Shown: piece after piece, positions 1 to 8,003 of the stretch
Position numbering within the stretch: position 1 is the first letter of the stretch
Layout: every line of letters begins with the position of its first letter
Source of the DNA: an uncultured Clostridium sp.
Lineage (GTDB): Bacteria; Bacillota; Clostridia; Lachnospirales; Lachnospiraceae
NCBI GenBank assembly: GCA_945946715.1
Contig: CAMEWU010000016.1
Location: 1 to 18,456, forward strand
Direction: 5' to 3'
DNA: 18,456 nucleotides
The notes under the pieces: generated by a model
The model's database searches: none
Told to the model about the DNA's origin: nothing
What the model saw: the letters and a program-made list of their open reading frames with translations, nothing else
Made by a program: the position numbers and the translations under genes

Positions 1-1719
1 AAAACAAACGTGCTGAACAGCCGAATCTATAAGATTTATCAGCCGGAACCGGATGAATTGAATCTTATATTAAAAACTCCTAAGGGTAATTATCGGTTAT
101 TGTTATCGGCAAGTGCTACGTTGCCATTGATTTATTTATCTACAGAAAATAAAAATAATCCCATGACTGCACCGAATTTCTGCATGCTGCTACGAAAGCA
201 TATAGGTAATGGCAGAATTGTGAAAATAGAGCAGCCCGGATTTGAGCGAATTGTGGTGTTTCATATTGAACATTTAGATGAAATGGGAGATTTGTGCACC
301 AAGAAGCTTATTATTGAAATTATGGGAAAACACAGTAATATTATTTTCTGTGATGAAAAAGATGTAATTATTGATAGTATAAAACGGGTGGGTGCCCAGA
401 TGAGTTCGGTTCGGGAAGTACTACCGGGTCGAACCTATGAACTGCCGCCATCACAGGAGAAAATCAGTCCTTTGGATTTGTCAAAAGAATATTATGAGCA
501 GGTAATGCTGGCAAAACCGGTTAATCTGTGTAAAATGATTTATACTTCACTAACCGGCTTTAGCCCGGTAGTGGCAAATGAAATCTGTGACAGAGCCGGT
601 TTGGATGGAGACAGCAGTGTTGCCGGTCTTTTAGAAACAGAGAGAGAAGAAGGAAAAGAACGTCTTTGGACAGAATTGTGGACTGTAATAGAACAAATCC
701 GTAAAGAAAATTTCCAACCGGGCATTTACTATGATGAAGAGGAAAGCCCTGTAGAGTTTTCTGCGATTCCGTTATACATGTATTCGGATTTGGAGTGGAG
801 AAAAAAGGAATCCATATCCGAAGTGCTGCAGGAATATTATGCAATGAAGAATAATGTCACCCGTATTCGACAGAAATCATCGGATTTACGCCGTGTGGTT
901 GCAACGGCTATGGAACGGACGGCAAAGAAATATGATTTGCAGTTAAGTCAGTTAAAAGATACGGAAAAGAGAGACAAGTATCGGATATATGGAGAATTGA
1001 TTAATACTTATGGATATGGGATTGAGCCGGAAGCAAAGTCCTTTCAGGCATTGAATTATTATACCAACGAAGAAATTACCATACCTTTGGATTCCACAAT
1101 TACTCCTGCAGAAAATGCCAAGAGATATTTTGCAAAATATAATAAGTTAAAGCGAACATTTGAGGCTTTAACTGAGCAGGTGGAACAAACCAAACAAGAA
1201 TTGGAACATTTGCAATCCATTCAGACTGCTTTGGATATTACGCTGGAAGAAAATGATTTAGCGGAAATTAAGCGCGAACTTATGGAATACGGCTATATTA
1301 AGTATAAGAGCGATGGAAAGAAAAAGGGCAAGATGCCAAAGAGTAAGCCGTTTCACTATATTTCATCTGATGGTTATCATATGTATGTAGGAAAAAATAA
1401 CTATCAGAACGAGGAGCTTACCTTTAAAGTGGCGAATGGCGGTGATTTATGGTTCCATGCCAAGCAGGCACCGGGGTCTCATGTGATTTTGAAAACGGAA
1501 GGGCAAGAGGAGATACCGGATCGTACTTATGAAGAGGCAGCAAGATTAGCAGCATACTATTCCTCTGCAAGAACCGGCTCCAAGGTAGATGTAGATTATA
1601 CTAAGCGGGCAAATTTGAGAAAGACCCCGGGAGGTGCTCCCGGATTTGTGATTTACCATACCAATTATTCCATGACCATTGAGCCGGATATTCGGGGGAT
1701 TGAAGAAGTAGAAGAATGA
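1..1719 (+). CDS. rqcH: RqcH/NFACT ribosome quality control protein, 5' end cut by window
   Basis: Partial gene: the frame is open from base 1, and the first visible residues (KTNVLNSRIYKIYQPEPDEL) match the family about 17-20 residues in from its usual start, so the GTG at 10 is not a true start. RqcH (Rqc2/NEMF family, formerly annotated as fibronectin-binding FbpA) binds 50S subunits carrying stalled peptidyl-tRNA and recruits tRNA-Ala to add C-terminal alanine tails. The N-terminal NFACT-N region includes the FCMLLRKH segment near visible residue 60. A long coiled-coil stretch lies around residues 280-420. The NFACT-R hallmark is DLWFHAKQAPGSHVIL near residues 480-500, followed by a Lys/Arg-rich end. 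The conserved Asp-Arg pair of NFACT-N appears here as Glu-Arg (codons at about 244-249). It is transcribed apart from the next operon, since a weak terminator and a clear promoter follow. The family call is very secure. Confidence 0.95.
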   Translation, partial: KTNVLNSRIYKIYQPEPDELNLILKTPKGNYRLLLSASATLPLIYLSTENKNNPMTAPNFCMLLRKHIGNGRIVKIEQPGFERIVVFHIEHLDEMGDLCTKKLIIEIMGKHSNIIFCDEKDVIIDSIKRVGAQMSSVREVLPGRTYELPPSQEKISPLDLSKEYYEQVMLAKPVNLCKMIYTSLTGFSPVVANEICDRAGLDGDSSVAGLLETEREEGKERLWTELWTVIEQIRKENFQPGIYYDEEESPVEFSAIPLYMYSDLEWRKKESISEVLQEYYAMKNNVTRIRQKSSDLRRVVATAMERTAKKYDLQLSQLKDTEKRDKYRIYGELINTYGYGIEPEAKSFQALNYYTNEEITIPLDSTITPAENAKRYFAKYNKLKRTFEALTEQVEQTKQELEHLQSIQTALDITLEENDLAEIKRELMEYGYIKYKSDGKKKGKMPKSKPFHYISSDGYHMYVGKNNYQNEELTFKVANGGDLWFHAKQAPGSHVILKTEGQEEIPDRTYEEAARLAAYYSSARTGSKVDVDYTKRANLRKTPGGAPGFVIYHTNYSMTIEPDIRGIEEVEE

Positions 1720-1723
1720 ATCA

Positions 1724-1754
1724 GGAAAGCATTTAGTAAATCCATATGCTTTTT
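1724..1754 (+). terminator. weak intrinsic terminator after rqcH
   Basis: A 7-bp AT-rich stem (AAAGCAT at 1726-1732 with ATGCTTT at 1746-1752) with a 13-nt loop is followed by further T residues. It can be extended by two G-U pairs. It lies 6 bp after the rqcH stop and just before the promoter of the next operon, which is where a terminator is expected. Stem stability looks modest, so confidence is moderate. Confidence 0.45.
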
Positions 1755-1756
1755 CA

Positions 1757-1786
1757 TTGACTTTTACCAGTATTTTACCGTATAAT
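1757..1786 (+). promoter_or_regulatory. sigma-A promoter of the yicC-gmk-rpoZ operon
   Basis: TTGACT (1757-1762), an 18-bp spacer and a perfect TATAAT (1781-1786). Transcription would start near 1793, giving an untranslated leader of about 50 nt before yicC. It is the only near-consensus promoter seen upstream of this gene block. Confidence 0.75.
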
Positions 1787-1845
1787 AGATTGGATTGTAA
1801 AACAACTGATAAACAATTGGAATGCCAGTAAGAAAAGGTGACGAT

Positions 1846-2724
1846 ATGATTCGTAGTATGACAGGCTTCGGCCGTAGTGAAGCGATTACAACAGAATATA
1901 AGTTGATTGTTGAGATGAAAGCAGTGAATCATCGGTACAGTGAATTCGGTATTAAGATGCCAAAGAAATTAAATCTATTTGAGGCGAATATTCGGGCATT
2001 GTTGAAAGAATATATTAATCGTGGAAAGGTTGATGTATTCATTACCTATGAAGATTATCGGGAATCCAATGCATGTATCAAGTATAATAAGGAAATTGCA
2101 AAAGAATATCTGGATTATTTGAAACAGATGGAAACGGAATTCCAGATTCCAAATGATATAACGGTAACAAAGTTAGCAGGCTTTTCAGATGTATTTTCTA
2201 AGGAAGAACAGTCCATTGATGAAGAACAGCTTTGGAGCATTTTAGAAGCAGGAATTCGTCAGGCGGCAGAGCAGTTTGTTGTAGCCAGAGAACGAGAAGG
2301 TGAGAACCTGAAACAGGACTTGCTTGACAAATTAGATGGAATGCTTTCTATGGTGGATTATATTGAGCAGGAAGCACCACAGTTAATACAGGATTACCGA
2401 AATAAATTAGAAGCAAAAGTGAAGGAATTGTTAGAGGGTACGAATATTGACGAATCCAGAATTGCAACAGAGGTCGTGATTTATGCTGACAAGATATGCG
2501 TGGATGAGGAAACAGTTCGCTTAAGAAGTCATATCAACAGTACCAAGGATATATTAACAGAAGGTGGAAGTATCGGACGAAAACTGGATTTTATTGCACA
2601 GGAGATGAATCGGGAAGCCAATACCATTCTATCCAAAGCCAATTCATTAGATATTTCCAATACAGCAATTGGCTTGAAGACCGAAATTGAAAAGGTTCGG
2701 GAACAGATTCAGAACATTGAATAG
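1846..2724 (+). CDS. yicC: YicC/YloC family endoribonuclease
   Basis: 292-residue protein of the YicC-like family. YicC/YloC proteins have been reported as endoribonucleases acting in RNA turnover; substrate specificity here cannot be read from sequence. The start is placed at ATG 1846 rather than the in-frame ATG at 1822, because the product then begins with the family's conserved MIRSMTGFGR and has AAGGTGA just upstream (1835-1841). The N-terminal domain spans about residues 1-155. The C-terminal DUF1732 domain (about 205-292) contains LRSHI, GRKLDFIAQEMNREANTI and SKANSL, the most conserved part of the family. It is the first gene of the operon and sits 13 bp ahead of gmk, as in most Firmicutes. 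The small remA (DUF370) gene often found between these two is absent. Confidence 0.93.
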   Translation: MIRSMTGFGRSEAITTEYKLIVEMKAVNHRYSEFGIKMPKKLNLFEANIRALLKEYINRGKVDVFITYEDYRESNACIKYNKEIAKEYLDYLKQMETEFQIPNDITVTKLAGFSDVFSKEEQSIDEEQLWSILEAGIRQAAEQFVVAREREGENLKQDLLDKLDGMLSMVDYIEQEAPQLIQDYRNKLEAKVKELLEGTNIDESRIATEVVIYADKICVDEETVRLRSHINSTKDILTEGGSIGRKLDFIAQEMNREANTILSKANSLDISNTAIGLKTEIEKVREQIQNIE

Positions 2725-2737
2725 GTCAGGTGATAAT

Positions 2738-3355
2738 ATGGAGAAAAAGGGAACATTGATTGTGATATCCGGGTTTTCGGGAGTCGGAAAAGGTACGGTA
2801 GTAAAACGTCTGGTTCAGGATTACGGATACAGTCTTTCCATTTCAGCAACTACAAGAGCACCTCGCGAAGGTGAAATGGATGGAAGAGAGTATTATTTCA
2901 AATCCAAAGAAGATTTCATGAATTTGATTGATTATAATGGATTTATTGAATGGGCAGTTTATGTAGAGAATTATTATGGGACACCAAGAGCTTTTGTAGA
3001 ACAGGAGCTGGCTGCCGGCCATAATGTTATTTTAGAAATCGAAGTACAGGGTGCCCTGAACATTAAGAGGCAGTATCCGGATGCAGTTTTGATTTTCTTG
3101 ACAGCACCAAGCGCAGAAGTATTAAAGAATCGTTTGATTGGTCGTGGAACGGAGGATCCGGCGGTCATTGAAAAACGAATGAAGCGTGCGGTAGAAGAAT
3201 CGGAAGATATGGATCAATATGAGTACATTGTGGTCAATGATGATTTGGATCAGTGCGTAAAAGATGTAAATTCTGTCATTGTGGCAAAAAGCTGCAGACT
3301 GGAAGAAAATATAGAATTTATGAAAGAAATGAAAGCAGAATTAAAGGCTTTATAG
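2738..3355 (+). CDS. gmk: guanylate kinase
   Basis: 205-residue guanylate kinase, converting GMP and ATP to GDP and ADP in the cytosol. This is an essential step in GTP synthesis and in recycling (p)ppGpp-related nucleotides. The P-loop is GFSGVGKGT at residues 12-20. The GMP-binding segment contains SATTRAPREGEMDGREYYF (about 33-51), and the lid region contains RLIGRGTED and KRMKRA. Length is normal for the family. The start chosen is ATG 2738, preceded by AGGTGA (2728-2733); the in-frame ATG upstream at 2687 lies inside yicC and would add 17 non-conserved residues. It sits between yicC and rpoZ in the conserved Firmicutes order. Confidence 0.97.
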   Translation: MEKKGTLIVISGFSGVGKGTVVKRLVQDYGYSLSISATTRAPREGEMDGREYYFKSKEDFMNLIDYNGFIEWAVYVENYYGTPRAFVEQELAAGHNVILEIEVQGALNIKRQYPDAVLIFLTAPSAEVLKNRLIGRGTEDPAVIEKRMKRAVEESEDMDQYEYIVVNDDLDQCVKDVNSVIVAKSCRLEENIEFMKEMKAELKAL

Positions 3356-3369
3356 AAAGGAGTTTTATT

Positions 3370-3603
3370 ATGATACATCCATCTTATACCGACTTAATGG
3401 AGGTTGTTAACAGTGAGGTTGAACCAGGTGAGCAGCCGGTGGTGCAGAGTCGTTATTCTATTGTGCTTGCAACTGCAAAGCGTGCAAGACAGATTATTGC
3501 AGGTTCAGAACCGTTGGTAGAGGCTTCCAATAAGAAGCCATTATCTCTTGCTGTGGAAGAATTATACAGAGGTAAGGTTAAGATTGTCGGTGATGACGAA
3601 TAA
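3370..3603 (+). CDS. rpoZ: RNA polymerase omega subunit
   Basis: 77-residue omega subunit, which helps assemble and stabilise the beta-prime subunit of RNA polymerase. The omega signature is visible: SRYSIVLATAKRARQI (about residues 27-42) followed by KPLSLAVEELYRGKV (about 56-70). The start at ATG 3370 has a strong AAAGGAG site (3356-3362) that begins directly at the gmk stop codon, suggesting translational coupling to gmk. A longer reading from 3253 is open but lies inside gmk and is not supported. A strong hairpin follows the stop codon. Confidence 0.95.
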   Translation: MIHPSYTDLMEVVNSEVEPGEQPVVQSRYSIVLATAKRARQIIAGSEPLVEASNKKPLSLAVEELYRGKVKIVGDDE

Positions 3604-3608
3604 GAATG

Positions 3609-3643
3609 AAGGGAGCTTAAAACAAGCTCCCTTATGTTCTTTT
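3609..3643 (+). terminator. hairpin between rpoZ and the murE-like gene
   Basis: A perfect 10-bp stem, AAGGGAGCTT (3609-3618) with AAGCTCCCTT (3624-3633), has a 5-nt loop. It is followed by an interrupted T-rich stretch (ATGTTCTTTT). It starts 6 bp after the rpoZ stop. Stem quality is good, but the T-tract is broken, so it may be a partial terminator or attenuator or an mRNA 3'-end stabiliser. I see no strong promoter between it and the next gene at 3694. Confidence 0.65.
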
Positions 3644-3693
3644 ATGAGCTTTATTATGAATAGCCATAAGTTTAGAATAGGAAGGGATAGAAT

Positions 3694-5193
3694 ATGAAAG
3701 TATCAGAATTAGTGAAGAATTTGGATTACACCCTGTTACAAGGTTCTTTGGATACAGAGGTGGTTGAGATAGAAAATGATTCCCGAAAGATTGCAGAAGG
3801 CTATCTGTTCTTTTGTATTGCCGGAAGTGTTCGGGATGGACACGAGTTTGCAAAGGAAGTAGCAGAAAAAGGAGCAAGTGTATTAGTGGTAGAAAAACCG
3901 GTGGAGGTACCGGAAGGGGTTACGGTACTTCAAGTATCAAATAGTCGGTATGCCATGGGTATGATTTCTTCTGTTTTTTATGGAGAACCTTCCAAGAAAT
4001 TAACAGTGATTGGCATTACAGGAACCAAAGGAAAAACAACAACTACATATATGATTCAGTCTATGCTGGAACAGACGGGGCACCATACCGGATTAGTGGG
4101 AACCATTGAAATCATAGATGGTAAGGAGCGGATTCCGGCGGCCAATACCACACCGGAATCTCTGAAGTTACAGCGTATTTTAAGGGATATGGTGGTAAAT
4201 GGACTGGACAGCGTGGTCATGGAGGTGTCCTCCCAGGGATTGATGTTGGATCGGGTTGCCGGTGTAGATTTTGATTATGGTATTTTTACGAATTTATCGG
4301 AAGACCATATCGGACCAAATGAACATGCCAGCTTTGAAGAATACTGCATGTGGAAGAGCAAGCTGTTTCAACTATGTAAGGTGGGTATTTTTAATCAGGA
4401 TGACCCGCACTATGAAGAAATATTGAAAGATCATACTTGTAAAGTTATCACATATGGTATGCATGTAGGGGTTGACTATCAGGCTAGTGATTGGAAGCTA
4501 CATAATGAAGATGGACATTTAGGCATTGAATATCATTTGTCCGGTAAAGCAGAAGGACAAATGCTGGTGAATATACCGGGTAAATTCAGTATATATAATT
4601 CTTTGGCAGCAATAGCGGTTGCAAATGAAATGAAAGTAGACATCCAAGTGATTCAGCAGGTTTTAACGACAGTGAAGGTACGGGGACGGGTAGAACTGAT
4701 TCCGATTTCGGATGCCTTTACAATTCTGATTGATTATGCACACAATGCAGTAAGCTTGGAAAGTATTTTAGAAACTCTGCGGGAATACAATCCGGGGCGA
4801 CTGGTTTCTGTATTTGGCTGTGGAGGAAATCGTTCCAAAACTCGTCGTTATGAAATGGGTGAGGCATCCGGACGACTGGCAGATTTTACGATTATCACTT
4901 CGGATAATCCGAGATTTGAGGAGCCACAGGCTATTATTGATGATATTATTACCGGTATATCGAAAACGGACGGAAACTATATTGAGATTATTGACCGTAA
5001 GGAAGCCTTTCGATATGCAATCATGCATGCACAGCCGGGGGATGTGATTGTGTTGGCAGGCAAGGGACATGAGGACTATCAGGAAATTAAAGGTGTGAAG
5101 TACCATATGGACGAACGGGAGCTGATTCAGGAAGTATTGGAGGAAGAGGATGTCAGCAAAATATGTGGATATAATAATCGATATTTCGCATGA
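3694..5193 (+). CDS. MurE-like UDP-MurNAc-tripeptide ligase, divergent
   Basis: 499-residue Mur ligase of the MurE type, which adds the third amino acid to UDP-MurNAc-L-Ala-D-Glu in peptidoglycan synthesis. The ATP loop is GITGTKGKTTT (residues 107-117), with NTTPES at 151-156, EVSSQGL at 177-183 and a candidate carbamylated Lys at 221. The C-terminal domain has DYAH (347-350), the DNPR motif (404-407) typical of meso-diaminopimelate-adding enzymes, and GKGHE (456-460). Two motifs depart from textbook MurE: the usual DHLDxHG-like segment reads DHIGPNEH (204-211), and DYAHTP reads DYAHNA. A second, canonical MurE may therefore exist elsewhere, and this could be a lineage-specific paralogue; meso-DAP specificity is inferred only from DNPR. 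Start ATG 3694 has GGAAGGG (3680-3686). Its 3' end overlaps priA by 44 bp. Confidence 0.85.
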   Translation: MKVSELVKNLDYTLLQGSLDTEVVEIENDSRKIAEGYLFFCIAGSVRDGHEFAKEVAEKGASVLVVEKPVEVPEGVTVLQVSNSRYAMGMISSVFYGEPSKKLTVIGITGTKGKTTTTYMIQSMLEQTGHHTGLVGTIEIIDGKERIPAANTTPESLKLQRILRDMVVNGLDSVVMEVSSQGLMLDRVAGVDFDYGIFTNLSEDHIGPNEHASFEEYCMWKSKLFQLCKVGIFNQDDPHYEEILKDHTCKVITYGMHVGVDYQASDWKLHNEDGHLGIEYHLSGKAEGQMLVNIPGKFSIYNSLAAIAVANEMKVDIQVIQQVLTTVKVRGRVELIPISDAFTILIDYAHNAVSLESILETLREYNPGRLVSVFGCGGNRSKTRRYEMGEASGRLADFTIITSDNPRFEEPQAIIDDIITGISKTDGNYIEIIDRKEAFRYAIMHAQPGDVIVLAGKGHEDYQEIKGVKYHMDERELIQEVLEEEDVSKICGYNNRYFA

Positions 5194-7444
5194 AGCCATT
5201 GACCGGGCATTTCAATATGAAGTGCCCCTTTCTTTGTATGGAAAAATATCCATAGGTATGCAGGTACAGGTACCATTTGGAAATGGAAACCGGCTTCGAA
5301 CCGGATATGTCATTGGAATGGGAAATGAACCCAAATGGCAGGTGGATAAGATTAAGCAGGTAAAGGGTATTGTGGAAAAACAGATACCGGTGGAAGGTCA
5401 GTTGATACAACTAGCAGCATGGATGAAGGAAACCTATGGTTCTACTATGTATCAGGCATTAATGACGGTAATGCCGGTGAAAAAGAAGATTCGTCCGGTA
5501 GAAAGAAAGACATTACAACTGGCGGTAGATGTGGAGGAAGGAAAGCTGCGTCTGTTAGAATATCGGAGAAAGCATTATGTAGCAAAAGCACGTTTGTTAG
5601 AAGCTTTATTGGAACATGGGGAATTTCCGTACGATTTGGCAAAAGAAAAGCTAAATATCAGTCCGGCCACCTGTGAACGGTTACGGGAGGAAGGAACATT
5701 AGAAATACTGACGGAAACTCAGTATCGACAGGCTGGAACCAGAAAGCATTTAACAGAGCCGGAGCCGGAATTAAATGAGAGTCAGAAGCTGTTGGTGGAG
5801 GAGTTTGCAAAGGATTATCTGGCAGAGGATTACAAAACCTATTTGCTTCATGGAATTACAGGAAGCGGAAAAACAGAAGTCTATATGCATGCGATTGATA
5901 TCGTGATTGCACAGGGCAGGCAGGCCATTGTATTAATACCGGAAATCTCCTTGACCTTTCAGACAGTAATGCGGTTTCGGCGACATTTTGGTGACCGGAT
6001 TACCATATTGAATTCCCGTATGAATGACGGAGAACGATATGACCAGTTTGAACGAATTCGAAAGGGAGAAGTATATATTGTGATTGGTCCCCGGTCGGCA
6101 TTATTTGCACCATTTTCGAATCTGGGACTGGTGATAATCGATGAGGAACATGAAAGCAGTTATAAGAGTGATAATGTACCCAAATATCATGCCAGAGAAG
6201 TGGCATTGCAGAGGGCAAAGGTGTGCGGAGCCAGTGTGATTTTAGGGTCGGCAACTCCTTCTGTCATTTCTTATTACAAAGCAAAGCAGGGAGAATATCA
6301 GTTATGGGAGCTTTCGAAACGGGCAAAGACGGCACAACTGCCCACAGTGGAAGTGGTAGACTTGCGGGAAGAACTGCGCATGGGAAATCGCAGCCGGTTT
6401 AGTTATCGCTTACAGGAATTGCTTCGAAATCGACTGGAGCTGGGACAACAGTCTATCTTGTTCATGAATCGTCGAGGATATGCCAGCTTTGTATCCTGTA
6501 GAAGTTGTGGTGAGGTGGTGAATTGCCCTCATTGTCAGGTGTCATTAACTTATCATGACCATAATTCCAGACAGCCGAAGCTGATTTGTCATTATTGTGG
6601 TTATACCGAAGATTTTGTGAAAAAATGTAAGGCATGTGGCTCTGGCATGATTGGAAGGTTCGGTTCCGGCACCCAATTGATAGAAGCGGAATTAAAGGAA
6701 TATTTTCCGGAAGCCAGAATTCTTCGAATGGATGCAGATACTACCAAGGGAAAAGACGGACATGAGGCAATTCTGTCTGCCTTTGGAGAAGGAAAGGCAG
6801 ATATTCTGGTGGGAACCCAGATGATAGTAAAAGGACATGATTTTCCAAATGTAACCTTAGTGGGGATTCTGGCGGCAGATTTGTCCCTGCACAGTCAGGA
6901 TTATATGGCGGGAGAGCGAACCTTTGATTTATTAACCCAGGCGGCAGGACGTGCCGGTCGGGGAGAACAGCCGGGAACAGTGGTAATTCAGACCTATGAC
7001 CCGGAAAATATGGTGATTCAGACCTCGGCACAACAGGATTATCAGCAGTTCTATGATAATGAAATTGCATATCGGCGAATTTTGAAATATCCACCGGTTT
7101 ATTCTATGATAGCAGTTCTGATTACGGCAGAACAGGAGGAAGTGGCAGAGGAGACAGCCGAAGCACTGGCAACTTATATGCGAACCTGGCAGCAGGAACA
7201 GAAGGAAGCAATGGAGAAAGAAGGAATAGAATGGTCTGCTAATCAGGCAGTCCGTGTCATTGGACCAACTCCACCGGTGATTTCCAAGATTAAGGACATT
7301 TATCGCAGGGTGATTTATCTGAAGGCACAGGAGGAAGCAGAGGTGTTGGAAGCCAAAGACCGGATGGAGCAATATGCGGAACAGTTGACTACTATAGGGG
7401 AATTTAAGATTTATTTTGATTTGAATCCAATGAAAGGGTATTAA
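5150..7444 (+). CDS. priA: primosomal replication restart helicase PriA
   Basis: 764-residue PriA, the 3'-5' superfamily 2 helicase that recognises abandoned forks and reloads the replicative helicase. The N-terminal 3'-OH binding domain (about 1-105) is followed by a winged-helix region and then the helicase core. Motif I is GITGSGKTE (235-243), motif II DEEH (331-334) and motif III GSATPS (366-371). GTQM is at 555-558 and the arginine-finger region AGRAGR at 599-604. Eight cysteines in CxxC pairs (450/453, 459/462, 480/483, 493/496) form the two zinc sites inserted in the helicase core. The start codon lies inside the preceding ligase gene and is served by GGAGGAAGAGG immediately upstream, so translation is probably coupled. 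All key motifs look intact. Confidence 0.97.
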   Translation: MSAKYVDIIIDISHEAIDRAFQYEVPLSLYGKISIGMQVQVPFGNGNRLRTGYVIGMGNEPKWQVDKIKQVKGIVEKQIPVEGQLIQLAAWMKETYGSTMYQALMTVMPVKKKIRPVERKTLQLAVDVEEGKLRLLEYRRKHYVAKARLLEALLEHGEFPYDLAKEKLNISPATCERLREEGTLEILTETQYRQAGTRKHLTEPEPELNESQKLLVEEFAKDYLAEDYKTYLLHGITGSGKTEVYMHAIDIVIAQGRQAIVLIPEISLTFQTVMRFRRHFGDRITILNSRMNDGERYDQFERIRKGEVYIVIGPRSALFAPFSNLGLVIIDEEHESSYKSDNVPKYHAREVALQRAKVCGASVILGSATPSVISYYKAKQGEYQLWELSKRAKTAQLPTVEVVDLREELRMGNRSRFSYRLQELLRNRLELGQQSILFMNRRGYASFVSCRSCGEVVNCPHCQVSLTYHDHNSRQPKLICHYCGYTEDFVKKCKACGSGMIGRFGSGTQLIEAELKEYFPEARILRMDADTTKGKDGHEAILSAFGEGKADILVGTQMIVKGHDFPNVTLVGILAADLSLHSQDYMAGERTFDLLTQAAGRAGRGEQPGTVVIQTYDPENMVIQTSAQQDYQQFYDNEIAYRRILKYPPVYSMIAVLITAEQEEVAEETAEALATYMRTWQQEQKEAMEKEGIEWSANQAVRVIGPTPPVISKIKDIYRRVIYLKAQEEAEVLEAKDRMEQYAEQLTTIGEFKIYFDLNPMKGY

Positions 7445-7460
7445 TACAGCTTTTTCAAAA

Positions 7461-7489
7461 TTGCATAAATAATGGAATGATGATAAAAT
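7461..7489 (+). promoter_or_regulatory. probable internal promoter ahead of def
   Basis: TTGCAT (7461-7466), a 17-bp spacer and TAAAAT (7484-7489), in the 77-bp gap between priA and def. Start of transcription would be near 7496, with the def ribosome site (AGGAAGG, 7511-7517) in a short leader. The match is good but not perfect. Confidence 0.6.
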
Positions 7490-7521
7490 AGCAACATATT
7501 TAAGAAAGGCAGGAAGGAAAA

Positions 7522-7983
7522 ATGGCAATACGGAAAATTCGGTACGAAGGAGATTCGGTTTTAAGAAAACAATGTAAACCAATTGATAAAATGACACCAC
7601 GATTATTACAGTTGATTGACGATATGTTTGATACCATGTATGAAGCAAATGGTGTTGGTCTTGCCGGTCCTCAGGTAGGTATTTTAAAGCGGGTAGTAGT
7701 AATTGATATTGGAGATGACAATCCATTGGTGTTAATCAATCCTGAGATTTTGGAAACCTCCGGAGAACAGACAGGGGATGAAGGATGCTTAAGTCTGCCT
7801 GGTAAGGTAGGTACGGTTACCCGGCCAAATTATGTGAAATGTAAAGCGCTAGATGAGAATATGGAAGAAATTGTAATAGAAGGCACAGAATTGCTGGCAA
7901 GAGCAATCTGTCATGAATTAGATCATTTAGATGGTGTTCTGTATCGGGATCATGTTACAGATGGATTACGGGATGTGGAATAA
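7522..7983 (+). CDS. def: peptide deformylase
   Basis: 153-residue metalloenzyme that removes the formyl group from the N-terminal methionine of nascent proteins at the ribosome exit. All three family motifs are present: GVGLAGPQ (residues 44-51), EGCLS with the metal-binding Cys (87-91), and HELDH supplying two metal-binding His and the catalytic Glu (131-135). The short C-terminal end is typical of the clostridial type 1 enzymes. It is paired with fmt 20 bp downstream, which installs the formyl group this enzyme later removes. The start has a good Shine-Dalgarno sequence (AGGAAGG). Confidence 0.97.
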   Translation: MAIRKIRYEGDSVLRKQCKPIDKMTPRLLQLIDDMFDTMYEANGVGLAGPQVGILKRVVVIDIGDDNPLVLINPEILETSGEQTGDEGCLSLPGKVGTVTRPNYVKCKALDENMEEIVIEGTELLARAICHELDHLDGVLYRDHVTDGLRDVE

Positions 7984-8003
7984 ATAAGGGAGCAGAATCA
8001 GAT

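Noticed and set aside
1546..1932. 128-codon minus-strand open frame across the rqcH-yicC junction
   Set aside because: It runs antisense through a terminator and a strong plus-strand promoter, and has no family features.
2725..2737. Missing remA between yicC and gmk as a recent deletion
   Set aside because: The gap is a clean 13 bp with a proper ribosome site and no gene remnant; remA may simply be elsewhere or absent in this lineage.
4768..5199. 143-codon minus-strand open frame opposite the murE-like/priA overlap
   Set aside because: Antisense shadow of a conserved coding region with no motif.
6932..7726. 264-codon minus-strand open frame opposite priA and def
   Set aside because: It is antisense to two well-supported genes, spans their intergenic gap, and its product shows low-complexity Leu/Phe/His-rich sequence with no recognisable motif.
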